Notes: generated by a model not told the origin, from the letters alone. DNA of 64,000 bases from Streptomyces sp. NBC_00237 (GCF_026342435.1 NZ_JAPEMT010000001.1:2474501-2538500); one strand, 5' to 3'. Counted from the stretch's first letter, positions 53,485-62,719 are shown. Program-made: numbers and translations.

Positions 53485-54168
53485 TTACGGGGTCCACACC
53501 GCCCGGTCGTGGGCGAACAGCACCCGCTGCGGGGAGAGTTCCGCCAGCCGGTCCAGCCACGGCCGTTCCGCCGGGGCCGTCCCGGTGCGGGCCTCCAGTT
53601 CCGCGTGGCTGTACTCGGAGGCGACGTCGTACGCCTGGCCCGCCAGCACGGTCGCACCGTCGGGACCCGAGACCACCAGCGACTGGTGGCCCGGGGTGTG
53701 GCCAGGCGTGGGGACGATCAGCACCCCGGGCCACACCTCCGCCTCGCCGTCCAGCACCTCGTACGCGAGGGGTGGTCCTGGCGGGTCCACCAGTGCGTCG
53801 ATCGTGTGGTCGCCCGCCCGGGCCAGGGCCAGTTCCTGCGCCTGCACGAAGACGGGGAGACCGGCGAGCGCGGGGTTGCCGCCGATGTGGTCGAAGTGGA
53901 GATGACAGTTGACGACCGCGGACAGGTCGCCGGGGGACACTCCCGCGTCCGTCAGGGCGTCGGTCAACTCCCGCCGTTGCGGGCGGTAGTGGGCGTCGGT
54001 CTCCGCGCAGCCCCGGCCGATTCCGGTGTCGAAGAGCAGCAGTCCCTGGGGCCGCCGCACCAGGTAGGCGAGGACGGCTTCGGTGCGGGGACGGCCGGTG
54101 CCGGTCTCGCTCGCGGGGCGCACGAAGTGCCCCAGGTCGAGGCGGCGTATCGCGAAAGTGTCGTTCAT
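53485..54168 (-). CDS. MBL-fold metallo-hydrolase (lactonase-like)
   Basis: A 227-residue metallo-beta-lactamase-fold enzyme. The metal-binding HxHxDH appears as NCHLHFDHIGG near residue 90, a later histidine in PTPGHTPGHQSLVV near 152, an aspartate in VLAGQAYDVASEY near 175 and a final histidine in VLFAHDRAVW near 222. The set matches the N-acyl-homoserine lactonase/AttM-like branch. The substrate is unknown. It is divergent from a mycothiol-type gene. Confidence 0.87.
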   Translation of the reverse strand: MNDTFAIRRLDLGHFVRPASETGTGRPRTEAVLAYLVRRPQGLLLFDTGIGRGCAETDAHYRPQRRELTDALTDAGVSPGDLSAVVNCHLHFDHIGGNPALAGLPVFVQAQELALARAGDHTIDALVDPPGPPLAYEVLDGEAEVWPGVLIVPTPGHTPGHQSLVVSGPDGATVLAGQAYDVASEYSHAELEARTGTAPAERPWLDRLAELSPQRVLFAHDRAVWTP

Positions 54169-54316
54169 GGACCCATGGTGGCAAGGGGTTTCGCGGAAAT
54201 CTTGAAGAATCCCGGCCCCGGTCGATGAGTTTCCGGGACGCTCGGGGTCTTCCCTTCGTCGCTGCCGCGACGCCGGTTGCCGTAGCGGCTCCGGGTGCTT
54301 GAGGAGAGGGACCGTG

Positions 54317-54949
54317 ATGACGACCACCGCGACCGCCGCCCCCACCTGCGTCGTGTTCGACCTCGAACCTGCGGCCCGCCGTCTGGACCGCCTCCTCGAC
54401 GGCGTGACCGACGCGGATCTGGAAGCGGCCACCCCGTGCGAAGAGTTCACCGTACGAGACCTCCTCGCCCATCTCGTCGACCTGACGGCGGCGTTCCGCG
54501 ACGCCGCACGCAAGCGACCCGGGTCCGAGCCTGGGCTGCCCCGGACGCCCGCGCCCCCGGTGCTTCCCGGGAGCTGGCGGTGGCTGCTGCCCCAGCAGCT
54601 GGCCGCACTCGTGGACGCCTGGCACCAGCGGGACTCCTGGGCCGGTGAGACCGCCGTCGGCGGCACCGTCGTGCCCGCCGGGGTCGCCGCACAGATCGCC
54701 CTGGACGAACTGGTCCTGCACGGCTGGGACCTGGCGCGGGCGACCGGGCAGACCTTCGCCTGCGACCGGTCGAGCCTCCAGGTGGTGTACGCGCTGCTCG
54801 CCCCCGAGGCGGACAACCCGGCACGCGCCCCGATGTTCGGCCCCGTCGTCGACGTACCGGACGGATCCTCCTTCCTGGACCGGGTGGTGGGGCTGGGCGG
54901 CCGGGACCCCCGGTGGTCGTCGCGGGCGGCGGAGAGGCACACCCGGTGA
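54317..54949 (+). CDS. TIGR03086 family metal-binding protein (DinB/mycothiol-dependent type)
   Basis: A 210-residue actinobacterial protein of the mycothiol-dependent maleylpyruvate-isomerase/DinB fold: ATPCEEFTVRDLLAHLVDLT near residue 40 (PCxxWxVxDLLxHL pattern with E in place of W), AWHQRDSWAGETAVGG near 105, and LDELVLHGWDLARATGQTF near 135 supply the three metal-ligand histidines. Such proteins use mycothiol or detoxify electrophiles; here the reaction is unknown. ATG 54317 follows GAGGAGAGGG. The stop lies within a 12-bp tandem repeat. Confidence 0.82.
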   Translation: MTTTATAAPTCVVFDLEPAARRLDRLLDGVTDADLEAATPCEEFTVRDLLAHLVDLTAAFRDAARKRPGSEPGLPRTPAPPVLPGSWRWLLPQQLAALVDAWHQRDSWAGETAVGGTVVPAGVAAQIALDELVLHGWDLARATGQTFACDRSSLQVVYALLAPEADNPARAPMFGPVVDVPDGSSFLDRVVGLGGRDPRWSSRAAERHTR

Positions 54950-55012
54950 CGCGCCCGGTGACGTACCCAGTGATCCACCCAGTGACGCACCCGGGGACGC
55001 ACCCGGGGACCG
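54941..55012. repeat. 12-bp tandem repeat, six units
   Basis: Six consecutive units of acccggtgacgc with one to three differences each, starting inside the last codons of the TIGR03086 gene and running into the intergenic region before the S37 peptidase. Confidence 0.85.
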
Positions 55013-55158
55013 CCCGCATCGCCCGGCACCGCACATAGCGGACACCGGAATCCGATCAGGGGGTCACCAAGGGCTGACGTGGGGCGGGCCGCCGTGCATA
55101 CGATGCGTGGCTGTGGCGCATACATCACTGCGTCACCAGCCGCCCGAGGGGAATCAGC

Positions 55159-56508
55159 GTGCGTACGAAGGTACTTCCCGCCCTGTTCTGTGCCGGACTC
55201 ATAGCAACCACCAGCGTGCTCGCAGGGAGTGCAGCCAGCGCCGCGCCCAGCGGCGCGTCCGCCGCCCAGGAGGCCGCCGCCCAGGACGCCACCCTCCGCG
55301 AGAAGCTGGAGGAGATCCCCGGCCTGCGGATCGTCTCGGAGGCCCAGAAGGAGGGCCGCCCCTTCTTCACGCTCATGCTGAGACAGCCCATCGACCACGA
55401 CAAGCCGTGGCGCGGCAGCTTCGAGCAGCAGTTCACCCTGTGGCACAAGGCCGAGACGGCCCCCGTGGTCCACTACACCGGCGGCTACACCCTCTCCTCC
55501 GGCACCCGCGAGATCACCACCCTCCTCGGGGCGAACCAGATCAGCGTCGAGCACCGCTTCTTCGGCAAGTCCGTCCCGGCGGGCACGACCGACTGGAGCA
55601 AGCTCACCATCCAGCAGCAGGCCGCCGACGAGCACAACATCGTGCAGGCCATGAAGCGCATCTACCCGGCGAAGTGGCTGGGCACGGGCGCCAGCAAGGG
55701 CGGCATGACGCAGACCTACCACGAGCGCTTCTACCCGGACGACCTCGACGCCGTCGTCGCGTACGTCGCCCCCAACGATGCCGACAACCGCGACGACCGG
55801 GTCTACGACGACTTCTTCAAGACCGTAGGCACGGCCGAGTGCCGCACCGCGCTGGACGCCGTGCAGCGCGAGATGCTGGTCCGCCGGAAGGCGCTCCTGC
55901 CGATGTTCGAGGCCACCTCCAAGGAGCAGGGCCTCACCTTCCAGCAGCTCGGCACCACCGACCGCGCCTACGAGTTCTCCGTCCTGGACCAGGTCTGGAA
56001 CTTCTGGCAGTCCGGCACGTACACCGACTGCCCGACCGTCCCGGACGCCAAGAAGGCCACCGACAAGGAGCTGTACGACTGGTCGCTCGGCCACGGCCTG
56101 TCGATCTACTCCGACGCCGACGCGGGCCCCGCCGGAACCGGCCCGTACTACCGCCAGGCAGCCGCCCAACTGGGCTGGGCCGACCTGAAGTTCAAGCACC
56201 TGCGCGACGTCCGCAACTACCCGGACATCTACCAGCCCAACTCCCTGCTCCCCGCCGACATGCGCACCCGCTACAGCGGCTGGGACGCCAAGGACGTCGA
56301 CCGCTGGGTGAACAGGAAGGGCCGTCAGATGATGTTCGTGTACGGCCAGAACGACCCGTGGAGCGCGGAGCGCTACCGCCCCTCGAAGCGCGACTCGCAC
56401 CTGTACGTCGCCCCGAACACCAACCACGGCGCGCTCATCTCCAAGCTGGTCCCGGAGCAGCGCGCTGAGGCGGAGGCGACGGTCAAGCGCTGGGCGGGCG
56501 TGAAGTAG
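55159..56508 (+). CDS. Secreted S37-family (PS-10-type) tripeptidyl aminopeptidase
   Basis: A 449-residue exported serine peptidase. Residues 1-30 are a signal peptide (basic start MRTKVLPALF, hydrophobic core, SAASAAPSG). Then follow TLMLRQPIDHDKPWRGSFEQ, HRFFGKSVPAG, the nucleophile elbow GTGASKGGMTQTYHERFYP near 170, YGQNDPWSAERY with the likely aspartate near 395, and PNTNHGALISKL with the likely histidine near 420. This is the S37 order (Ser, Asp, His). GTG 55159 follows GAGGGGA. A terminator follows. Confidence 0.9.
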   Translation: MRTKVLPALFCAGLIATTSVLAGSAASAAPSGASAAQEAAAQDATLREKLEEIPGLRIVSEAQKEGRPFFTLMLRQPIDHDKPWRGSFEQQFTLWHKAETAPVVHYTGGYTLSSGTREITTLLGANQISVEHRFFGKSVPAGTTDWSKLTIQQQAADEHNIVQAMKRIYPAKWLGTGASKGGMTQTYHERFYPDDLDAVVAYVAPNDADNRDDRVYDDFFKTVGTAECRTALDAVQREMLVRRKALLPMFEATSKEQGLTFQQLGTTDRAYEFSVLDQVWNFWQSGTYTDCPTVPDAKKATDKELYDWSLGHGLSIYSDADAGPAGTGPYYRQAAAQLGWADLKFKHLRDVRNYPDIYQPNSLLPADMRTRYSGWDAKDVDRWVNRKGRQMMFVYGQNDPWSAERYRPSKRDSHLYVAPNTNHGALISKLVPEQRAEAEATVKRWAGVK

Positions 56509-56522
56509 CCCGCTGGGCAACG

Positions 56523-56557
56523 GAGTTGAGCGCGGCACACGAGGCCGCGCTCAACTC
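56523..56557. terminator. Bidirectional terminator between the S37 peptidase and the penicillin-binding protein
   Basis: A perfect 14-bp stem (56523-56536 with 56544-56557) with a 7-nt loop, followed by gtctccc, between convergent genes. Confidence 0.75.
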
Positions 56558-56599
56558 GTCTCCCTCGGGCACGGTCCGTCGGCCGTCGTGCGGGGCGGT

Positions 56600-58060
56600 T
56601 CAGCCGCCCAGCGCGGCCTTCATCGTCTTCTGTGCGACCGGCGCGGCCAGACCGTTTCCGCTGACCTCGGAGCGGGCCGCGCCCGAGTCCTCGATCAGGA
56701 CCGCCACCGCGACCTCCTTGCCGGTCCGCTTGTCCTTCGCGTACGAGGTGAACCAGGCGTACGGCGTCTTGCTGTTCTTCACGCCGTGCTGGGCGGTGCC
56801 GGTCTTGCCGCCGACCTCAGCCCCCGCGATGCGGGCGTTCGTGCCCGTGCCGTCCTCGACGACCGTCACCATCGCGCTGCGCAGCTGCTCGGCGGTGCGC
56901 TCCGAGACGACCCGCTTGGCGTCCGCGCCGTCCTCGTGCTTCTCCAAGACGTCACCGCCCGCGCTCGTCACCTCCGACACCATGTGCGGGGCGGGCAGCT
57001 CGCCGCCGTTGGACAGGGCGGCCGAGACCATCGCCATCTGGAGCGGGGTGGCCGTCACGTCGAACTGGCCGATGCCGGTCAGGGCGGTCTGCGCCTTGTC
57101 CATGCCCTTCGGGTACACGCTCGGGTACGCCCGTACCGGCACGTCCAGCTTGTCGGTGTTGAAGCCGAACTTCTCCGCCGTCGCCTTCACCTTGTCCTGC
57201 CCCAGGTCCACGGCGAGCTTCGCGAAGACGTTGTTGCAGGAGTACTTGAGGGCGGTGCGCAGGGTGGCGTTCTCGCACGGCGCGGACCGGTTCTCGTTGT
57301 GCAGGACCGTGCGCGTGCCGGGGAGGGTGTACGGGTCGGGGCTGTCCGTGGCCGTGTCCACCGAGCCGTACAGGCCGTCCTCCAGGGCGGCCGACGCGAC
57401 GACCAGCTTGAACGTGGAGCCGGGCGGCAGCGGCTGGCGCATCGCCCGGTTCGTCATCGCCTTGTCCTCGTCGTCCCCGGCCGTCAGCTTCTTCCACGCG
57501 TCGCCGTCGTGCGAACCGGTGATCGTCGAGGGGTCGTAGGACGGGGTGGAGACCATGCCGAGGATGCGGCCGGTCTTCGGGTCGATGGCGACGACGGCGC
57601 CCTTCTTCTTGCCGAGCGCCTCGTACGCGGCCTTCTGGACCGCCGGATCGATGGTCGTGACGACGTTCCCGGGGCGGGTGGCCTTGCCCTGGAGCAGGTC
57701 GGAGGGGTTCTTCAGACGGTCGTCCGTGCCGTCGAGGACCTTGCCGTAGATGCCCTCCAGCTGCGTCGATCCGTACACCTGCGAGGTGTAGCCGGTGACG
57801 GGCGCGTAGAGCGGCCCGTCGGTGTAGGTGCGCTTGTACGCGAGGTCGCCTCCCGACGTCTTCGCCGATCCGGTGACCGGCGAACCGGCCACGATGATGT
57901 TCCCGAGCGGGTTCGCGTACTGCGCGATCACGTTCCGCCGGTTGTGCTTGTCGTCTGCGAGCGCCTTTCCCTGGTACGCCTGCACCCACGTCACCCGCAC
58001 CAGCAGCGCGAGGACGAGGAGCAGACAGAACACGGCGGCGCGCCTGATCGTCTTGTTCAT
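56600..58060 (-). CDS. Class B penicillin-binding protein (PbpA/FtsI-like transpeptidase)
   Basis: A cell-wall transpeptidase of 486 residues. An N-terminal membrane anchor (RRAAVFCLLLVLALLVRVTW) is followed by the class B dimerisation region (NRRNVIAQYANPLGNIIVAG). The transpeptidase domain has SxxK as PPGSTFKLVVA near 215, SxN as YSCNNVFAKLA near 275, and KTG as VGGKTGTAQHGV near 410. It resembles PbpA, but here it stands alone rather than in the rodA/PASTA-kinase cluster, so it may be a secondary copy. ATG 58060 is the start. Confidence 0.9.
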   Translation of the reverse strand: MNKTIRRAAVFCLLLVLALLVRVTWVQAYQGKALADDKHNRRNVIAQYANPLGNIIVAGSPVTGSAKTSGGDLAYKRTYTDGPLYAPVTGYTSQVYGSTQLEGIYGKVLDGTDDRLKNPSDLLQGKATRPGNVVTTIDPAVQKAAYEALGKKKGAVVAIDPKTGRILGMVSTPSYDPSTITGSHDGDAWKKLTAGDDEDKAMTNRAMRQPLPPGSTFKLVVASAALEDGLYGSVDTATDSPDPYTLPGTRTVLHNENRSAPCENATLRTALKYSCNNVFAKLAVDLGQDKVKATAEKFGFNTDKLDVPVRAYPSVYPKGMDKAQTALTGIGQFDVTATPLQMAMVSAALSNGGELPAPHMVSEVTSAGGDVLEKHEDGADAKRVVSERTAEQLRSAMVTVVEDGTGTNARIAGAEVGGKTGTAQHGVKNSKTPYAWFTSYAKDKRTGKEVAVAVLIEDSGAARSEVSGNGLAAPVAQKTMKAALGG

Positions 58061-58175
58061 CCTGTGGGGGAGGACGAACGGAGATCGGGCGGGAGTTCCG
58101 TTCTGTGGTGGTTCTTATCCTTTTCTCAGGTGCGGGAGGGGCGTGTGGTGCGGTCGGAGTCCCGTGGGAGGCGGG

Positions 58176-58865
58176 TCAGCCCGGCTGGATGAAGCCCGTC
58201 TCGTACGCCACGATCACCGCCTGCGTCCGGTCTCTCGCCCCGGTCTTCGCGAGGACCGCCGCCACATGGGTCTTGGCGGTCGCCGCCCCGAAGCCCAGCG
58301 ACGCGGCGATCTCCGCGTTCGTCAGGCCCTTCGCCATCAGCCGCAGGACCGCCGACTCCCGCTCGGTGAGCCTGGCCGCCCACGCGGGCGGGGCCGCTTC
58401 CCTGCGGCCGTGCTCGGCGGCCAGCGAGCGCACCGCCGCCGGGAAGAGCAGGCTGTCGCTCCTGGCCACCAGGCGCACCGCCTGCACCAGGTCCTCGGCC
58501 GCCGCCCGCTTCAGCAGGAACCCGGCCGCGCCCGCGCGCAGCGCGTCGTACACGTAGGAGTCGTTCTCGAAGGTCGTGACGACGACGATGCGGGGCGGGT
58601 CGGGGAGCGTGGCGAGGATCTGCTCGGTGGCGCGGATGCCGTCGATCTCGGGCATCCGTACGTCCATGAGGACGACGTCGGGGCGCACGGAGCGCACCAC
58701 GGACACGGCTTCCGCGCCGGTCGCGGCCTCGCCGACGACCTCCAGGTCGGGTTCGGCGTCCAGGATGACGCGCAGGGCGGTGCGGACCATGCGCTCGTCG
58801 TCGGCGAGGACGACGCGGACGGGAGCCCGCCCGTCGGGAGCCTGCGCGGCGGACGGGGTGTTCAT
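58176..58865 (-). CDS. NarL/LuxR-type response regulator
   Basis: A 229-residue two-component regulator. The receiver domain (about 15-135) has acidic ADDERM, phospho-acceptor D in VVLMDVRMPEIDG, TTFENDSYVY and FLLKRAAAEDL. The C-terminal LuxR-type helix-turn-helix has LTERESAVLRLMAKGLTNAE and AKTHVAAVLAKTGARDRTQA. Its ATG overlaps the stop of the histidine kinase gene (ATGA), so it is the cognate partner. Targets are unknown. Confidence 0.93.
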   Translation of the reverse strand: MNTPSAAQAPDGRAPVRVVLADDERMVRTALRVILDAEPDLEVVGEAATGAEAVSVVRSVRPDVVLMDVRMPEIDGIRATEQILATLPDPPRIVVVTTFENDSYVYDALRAGAAGFLLKRAAAEDLVQAVRLVARSDSLLFPAAVRSLAAEHGRREAAPPAWAARLTERESAVLRLMAKGLTNAEIAASLGFGAATAKTHVAAVLAKTGARDRTQAVIVAYETGFIQPG

Positions 58866-60187
58866 CGGGTGCCTCTTGCGGTGTCGTCGGCGAGCGGCAG
58901 CCGGGCGGTGATCCGCCAGACACCCTCGTCCTCGTGCGGCCCCGCCTCGGTGCGCCCGCCCAGCAGCACGGTCCGCTCGGCCATGCCGCGCAGGCCCCGG
59001 CCGCCGCCGGGGCGGACCGGGGCGGGGCGCTCCGGCAGGGGGTTCGCCATCTCGATCTCCAGCTCCTCGCCGCGTACGGCGTCATGGTTCAGCCGCACGG
59101 CCAGCGCCACGGGCTGCCCGCCGCCGTGCCGCAGCGCGTTGCTCAGGCCCTCCTGAACGATCCGGTACGCCTCCCGGGACACCGCGTCCGCCACCTTCGC
59201 CAGCGCGTCGTCCCCGTCTCCGGTGCGGGTCACCGGGACGCCGCTGCGGGCGAGCAGTCCTTCCAGCGAGCCGAGGGTGGGCCCCATGAGGTCCGACTGC
59301 CCCTCGGGGGCGTCCTCGGCCCGTCTCAACACCCCGAGTACGGCGTCGAGTTCGCCGACCGTGCGCCGCGTGGTGTCCTCGATCGCGGCCAGCGCCTCCC
59401 GGACGAACTCCACGTCCGAGACGCGCCCGCTGTCCAGGACCTTGCGGGCCGCCCCCGCCTGGAGGGTCACCGCGCTCAGTGCGTGCCCCACCGAGTCGTG
59501 CAGTTCGCGGGCCAGCCGGTTGCGCACGGCGAGGTCGGCGGCCCTGCGCTCGGCCGCCGCGAGACGGTCGGCGGGGGTCGGCCCGAGCAGGACGGGGGCG
59601 CACCGGGCCAGCAGCGCCGAGGCCCCCGCGCTCGCCGCGGCCAGCAGCAGGAACGCCAGGACTCCCGCGAGCGGCATGAGCGCCACGAGCCAGGGCTTCC
59701 CGGCGACCTCCGTCAGGCCCCAGTCGGCGTTCCGCAGGGCGGGTACGAAGGGCAGGGCGATCAGCAGGCCCACGAACGGCGTCAGCGCCAGCGAAGCCCC
59801 GCTGATGACGCCGCCGAGCGCGAGGTGCAGCGTGAACCACCCCGAGGTCCGCACCCGCGCGGCCCGGGTCCTGGCCGGACCCTCCGGGAAGCCGTCGCCC
59901 CGGCCAGGACGGCCCGGCAGCAGCCCCAGCGAACGGATCGTCGCCACCGACAGCGGCCGGGCCGGGGCCAGCAGGCCGAACACGGCGACCAGCGGCAGCG
60001 CCGCAGCGAACGCCCAGAGCTGCCCCGACATCGAGCGGAAGAGGCCGTCGCCCCCCGTCAACGGGCCCACGGCCACGGTCGCCAGCAGGTGGAACGGCAT
60101 CAACAGCGCACCGCCCACCACCAGATGGAGCCAGCCGATGCGCGCGGCCCACCCGAACAGCCGTGCCCACAGGCGCCGTTGGCTCAT
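58862..60187 (-). CDS. Histidine kinase (HisKA_3/NarX-type)
   Basis: A 441-residue sensor kinase. About six hydrophobic segments make up residues 20-215 with no large periplasmic domain. The dimerisation/phospho-acceptor motif is RNRLARELHDSVGHALSAVT near 240, and the ATPase domain has REAYRIVQEGLSNALRHG (N box) near 350 and GRGLRGMAERTVLLGG (G box) near 405. It is coupled on both sides by ATGA: upstream to a membrane protein, downstream to the response regulator. Confidence 0.92.
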   Translation of the reverse strand: MSQRRLWARLFGWAARIGWLHLVVGGALLMPFHLLATVAVGPLTGGDGLFRSMSGQLWAFAAALPLVAVFGLLAPARPLSVATIRSLGLLPGRPGRGDGFPEGPARTRAARVRTSGWFTLHLALGGVISGASLALTPFVGLLIALPFVPALRNADWGLTEVAGKPWLVALMPLAGVLAFLLLAAASAGASALLARCAPVLLGPTPADRLAAAERRAADLAVRNRLARELHDSVGHALSAVTLQAGAARKVLDSGRVSDVEFVREALAAIEDTTRRTVGELDAVLGVLRRAEDAPEGQSDLMGPTLGSLEGLLARSGVPVTRTGDGDDALAKVADAVSREAYRIVQEGLSNALRHGGGQPVALAVRLNHDAVRGEELEIEMANPLPERPAPVRPGGGRGLRGMAERTVLLGGRTEAGPHEDEGVWRITARLPLADDTARGTR

Positions 60188-61155
60188 TCCGCGCGCCTCA
60201 GCCGGGCGAAGAGGAGCGTGCCGCCCACCAGGGCGAGGAGACCGATGATCACCTGGACAGCGTAGGTCAGCAGGTCCGGGAGCGGGGCGGGCTCCCGGTT
60301 GCCGAGGAGGTTGCCGGTGACCAGCATCCACGCGCCCCAGCAGCCGAGCGCCCCCGACCCCGTCCAGGCCATCGCCAGCGCCGCCTTCAGCGGCGTACGG
60401 CCGCCGATCCGCAGCGCGAGCATCAGCAGCCCGGCGCAGGCGGCCAGGGCGAAGGCGCCGTGCGAGCCGGAGACCAGGCGGGCGTTGACGGTGACCGGCT
60501 CCACGACCCCGGCCCCGTTCCCGGTGAAGGCGGTCATGAAGTGCGGTACGGCGCAGGCCAGGGCCAGTACGGCGCCCGTGATCCCGAGGGTGCGCAGTGC
60601 CGCTCCCGGCCGGGGGGCGCGGGCGACGGGGCCTTGCCACAGGTGCCCCCAGCGCTCCTTCGCGTACGGGACGAACAGCCCGCCCAGGGCGATGCCCTGG
60701 AGGAGGAAGCCCCCGTACACCACGGTGAACACCCACGGGTCGAGGAAGGGCGGGTGCCCCTCCGCCTCGACGCCGCCGGACTCGCCGAAGACCAGTTGCA
60801 GCGGGAAGCCCGTCATGATCGGGGCGAGCAGCCCGGACGCCGCCCACATCGGCAGTGCGAGGAGCGCGGCGGGCACCCGCCGCCCCCATGCCTGGGTGAG
60901 CAGCATCGCCAGCACGATCACGCCGGCGTCCATCAGGACGGTCGCGGAGTTGGCGATGATCATCAGGGCCCGGTTGTCGAGCAGTGCGCTGCCGTCGGGG
61001 ATGCCGAGCCGGCCGCCCGCGATCCAGGTGATCTTGATCGCGAGGTACGGCAGGCAGGCGACGGCCGACAGGACGCGCAGGACGCGGCGGGTCGTGGAGG
61101 CGGGCCGGTGGGCCGGTACGGCGCGGCCGGTCGGGGCGAGCGGTGTCGAGGTCAT
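60184..61155 (-). CDS. Polytopic membrane protein coupled to a two-component system
   Basis: A 323-residue protein with about eight hydrophobic helices (VLRVLSAVACLPYLAIKITW near residue 25, then others through LLTYAVQVIIGLLALVGGTL near 300). No transporter signature or catalytic motif is recognised. Its stop overlaps the histidine kinase start (ATGA), making it the first gene of a three-gene operon, so it may be a sensor partner or regulated membrane factor. Basic residues at both ends suggest cytosolic termini. The name is unassigned. Confidence 0.75.
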   Translation of the reverse strand: MTSTPLAPTGRAVPAHRPASTTRRVLRVLSAVACLPYLAIKITWIAGGRLGIPDGSALLDNRALMIIANSATVLMDAGVIVLAMLLTQAWGRRVPAALLALPMWAASGLLAPIMTGFPLQLVFGESGGVEAEGHPPFLDPWVFTVVYGGFLLQGIALGGLFVPYAKERWGHLWQGPVARAPRPGAALRTLGITGAVLALACAVPHFMTAFTGNGAGVVEPVTVNARLVSGSHGAFALAACAGLLMLALRIGGRTPLKAALAMAWTGSGALGCWGAWMLVTGNLLGNREPAPLPDLLTYAVQVIIGLLALVGGTLLFARLRRAE

Positions 61156-61208
61156 GCCTCCACGCTCCCGTCCCGGCCGTTCCCGCACGTCCTGCTGCTG
61201 GCGGAACC

Positions 61209-61230
61209 GTCTCCCCCGGGCGGGGGAGAC
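61209..61230. terminator. GC hairpin between the two-component operon and an acetyltransferase gene
   Basis: A 9-bp stem (61209-61217 with 61222-61230, gtctccccc and its complement) with a gggc loop, just beyond the acetyltransferase stop on the minus strand. Confidence 0.55.
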
Positions 61231-61233
61231 CGT

Positions 61234-61776
61234 TCAGGAGGAGAGGGTGAAGACGGCTTCCTCGATCCGCGCGCCGCGCGCGTTCGCGTACCCCTTCTCC
61301 CGGTGCGAGAGCACGAAGCCGCACTTCTCCATGACCCGGATCGACCCGCTGTTGTCGGCCGCGGCCCGCCCGTACAGCGGCCGGTCGGGCACCCGTTCCA
61401 GGAGGGCTCGCAGTGCCTGGGTGGCCAGCCCCCGGCCCCAGTACTCCCGCCCGATCCAGTACGTGATCTCCCGCTCCTCGGGCGGTCCGAACACGGCCGC
61501 GTTCCCGACGACCACTTCCTCGCCGTCCTCCGCGTGGCCCACCACGGTCAGCGCCACCACCCGCGGATCGCTGAGGTTGCGCCGCCAGTGCGCAGCGAAG
61601 TGCTCCCGGTCGGCGGGGTCCTCGGCGGTGAAGGCGGCCATCGCGGCGGCGGCGGCGTCGTTGGTCTGCTGGAAGAAGACGGGGAGGTCGCTGTCGCGGA
61701 CCTCGCGCAGGGAGATCCGCAGGGGCCGGGACCGGGCGTTCGGCGGGAGATGCGGCGGCGGATTCGACGGAAGCAC
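61234..61776 (-). CDS. GNAT family N-acetyltransferase
   Basis: A 180-residue acetyltransferase of the RimJ/RimL type: LRISLREVRDSDLPVFF at the N-terminus, EREITYWIGREYWGRGLATQ with the acetyl-CoA loop (R/Q-x-x-G-x-G/A) near residue 112, and ADNSGSIRVMEKCGFVLSHR near 145. The substrate is unknown. The GTG at 61776 is the start with an open N-terminal Pro-rich segment; a downstream start would also keep the domain. Confidence 0.85.
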   Translation of the reverse strand: MLPSNPPPHLPPNARSRPLRISLREVRDSDLPVFFQQTNDAAAAAMAAFTAEDPADREHFAAHWRRNLSDPRVVALTVVGHAEDGEEVVVGNAAVFGPPEEREITYWIGREYWGRGLATQALRALLERVPDRPLYGRAAADNSGSIRVMEKCGFVLSHREKGYANARGARIEEAVFTLSS

Positions 61777-61922
61777 GATGTTCCTCCGGGCGGTACGGCA
61801 CGAGACGCGGATCCCGCAGATTATCGAACAGAGGAGCGGGTGGGGCGGGAATGAGGAAGGCGGCGGCGGGGTTGTCCCTTTGTTGACGCTTGTACTTGTA
61901 TGAGACCGGGAGAAGAAGAATC

Positions 61923-62657
61923 ATGACCACGCCCGCCGCCCCCCTGCGCGTAGAGATCTGGTCGGACATCGCCTGCCCTTGGTGTTATGTCGGAAAGGCC
62001 CGTTTCGAGAAGGGTCTCGAAGCCTTCGCGCACCGGGACGACGTCGAGGTCGTCCACCGCTCCTTCGAGCTCGACCCGAACCGGGCCAAGGGCGACGTCG
62101 TCCCCGTCGTCGACCTGCTGGCGAAGAAGTACGGCCGCACCCACGAGCAGGTGCGCGCCATGGAGGAGACCGTCGCCTCCAACGCGCACGCCGAGGGTCT
62201 CGGCTACGTCACCGAGGGCCGCGACAGCGGCTCCACCTTCGACATCCACCGCGTCCTGCACCTCGCCAAGGAGCGCGGCCTCCAGAGCGAGCTGCTCGAC
62301 CTCGCCTACCGTGCGAACTTCGCCGAGACCGAGTCCGTCTTCGACGACGAGGTCCTCGTGGGCCTCGCGGTACGGGCGGGCCTGGAGGAGGCCGAGGTGC
62401 GCGCGGTGCTGGCCGACCCGGCCGCGTACGCCGACGCCGTGCGCGACGACGAACGCGAGGCGGCCGAACTGGGGGCGAACGGCGTGCCGTTCTTCGTCTT
62501 CGACCGCCGCTACGGGGTGTCCGGCGGGCAGCCCTCCGAGGTCTTCACGCAGGCGCTGGAGCAGGCGTGGCGGGGGCGCTCCCCGCTGGTCCAGGTGACG
62601 GGGGCGACGGGGGCTGCCGAGGGGGAGACGTGTGACGTGGACGGCAACTGCTCCTGA
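61923..62657 (+). CDS. DsbA family oxidoreductase (FrnE-type)
   Basis: A 244-residue thioredoxin-fold protein. The active site is SDIACPWCYVGK near residue 16, the helical insertion follows, and GVPFFVFDRRYGVSGGQPSE near 180 contains the cis-proline region. FrnE-like proteins act as cytosolic disulfide isomerases and in polyketide pathways. The C-terminus has an extra cysteine pair TCDVDGNC that is unusual for the family. ATG 61923 follows GAGAAGAAG. It is divergent from the acetyltransferase gene. Confidence 0.9.
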   Translation: MTTPAAPLRVEIWSDIACPWCYVGKARFEKGLEAFAHRDDVEVVHRSFELDPNRAKGDVVPVVDLLAKKYGRTHEQVRAMEETVASNAHAEGLGYVTEGRDSGSTFDIHRVLHLAKERGLQSELLDLAYRANFAETESVFDDEVLVGLAVRAGLEEAEVRAVLADPAAYADAVRDDEREAAELGANGVPFFVFDRRYGVSGGQPSEVFTQALEQAWRGRSPLVQVTGATGAAEGETCDVDGNCS

Positions 62658-62719
62658 GCACGGGGCCGTTGGGTGAAACGCTGTGGACGGGGGGCCGGGG
62701 GCGGGGCAGAGTCTGCCGT

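Noticed and set aside
54941..55012. CRISPR-like array
   Set aside because: The 12-bp units are adjacent without spacers, and no cas genes are present; it is a plain tandem repeat.
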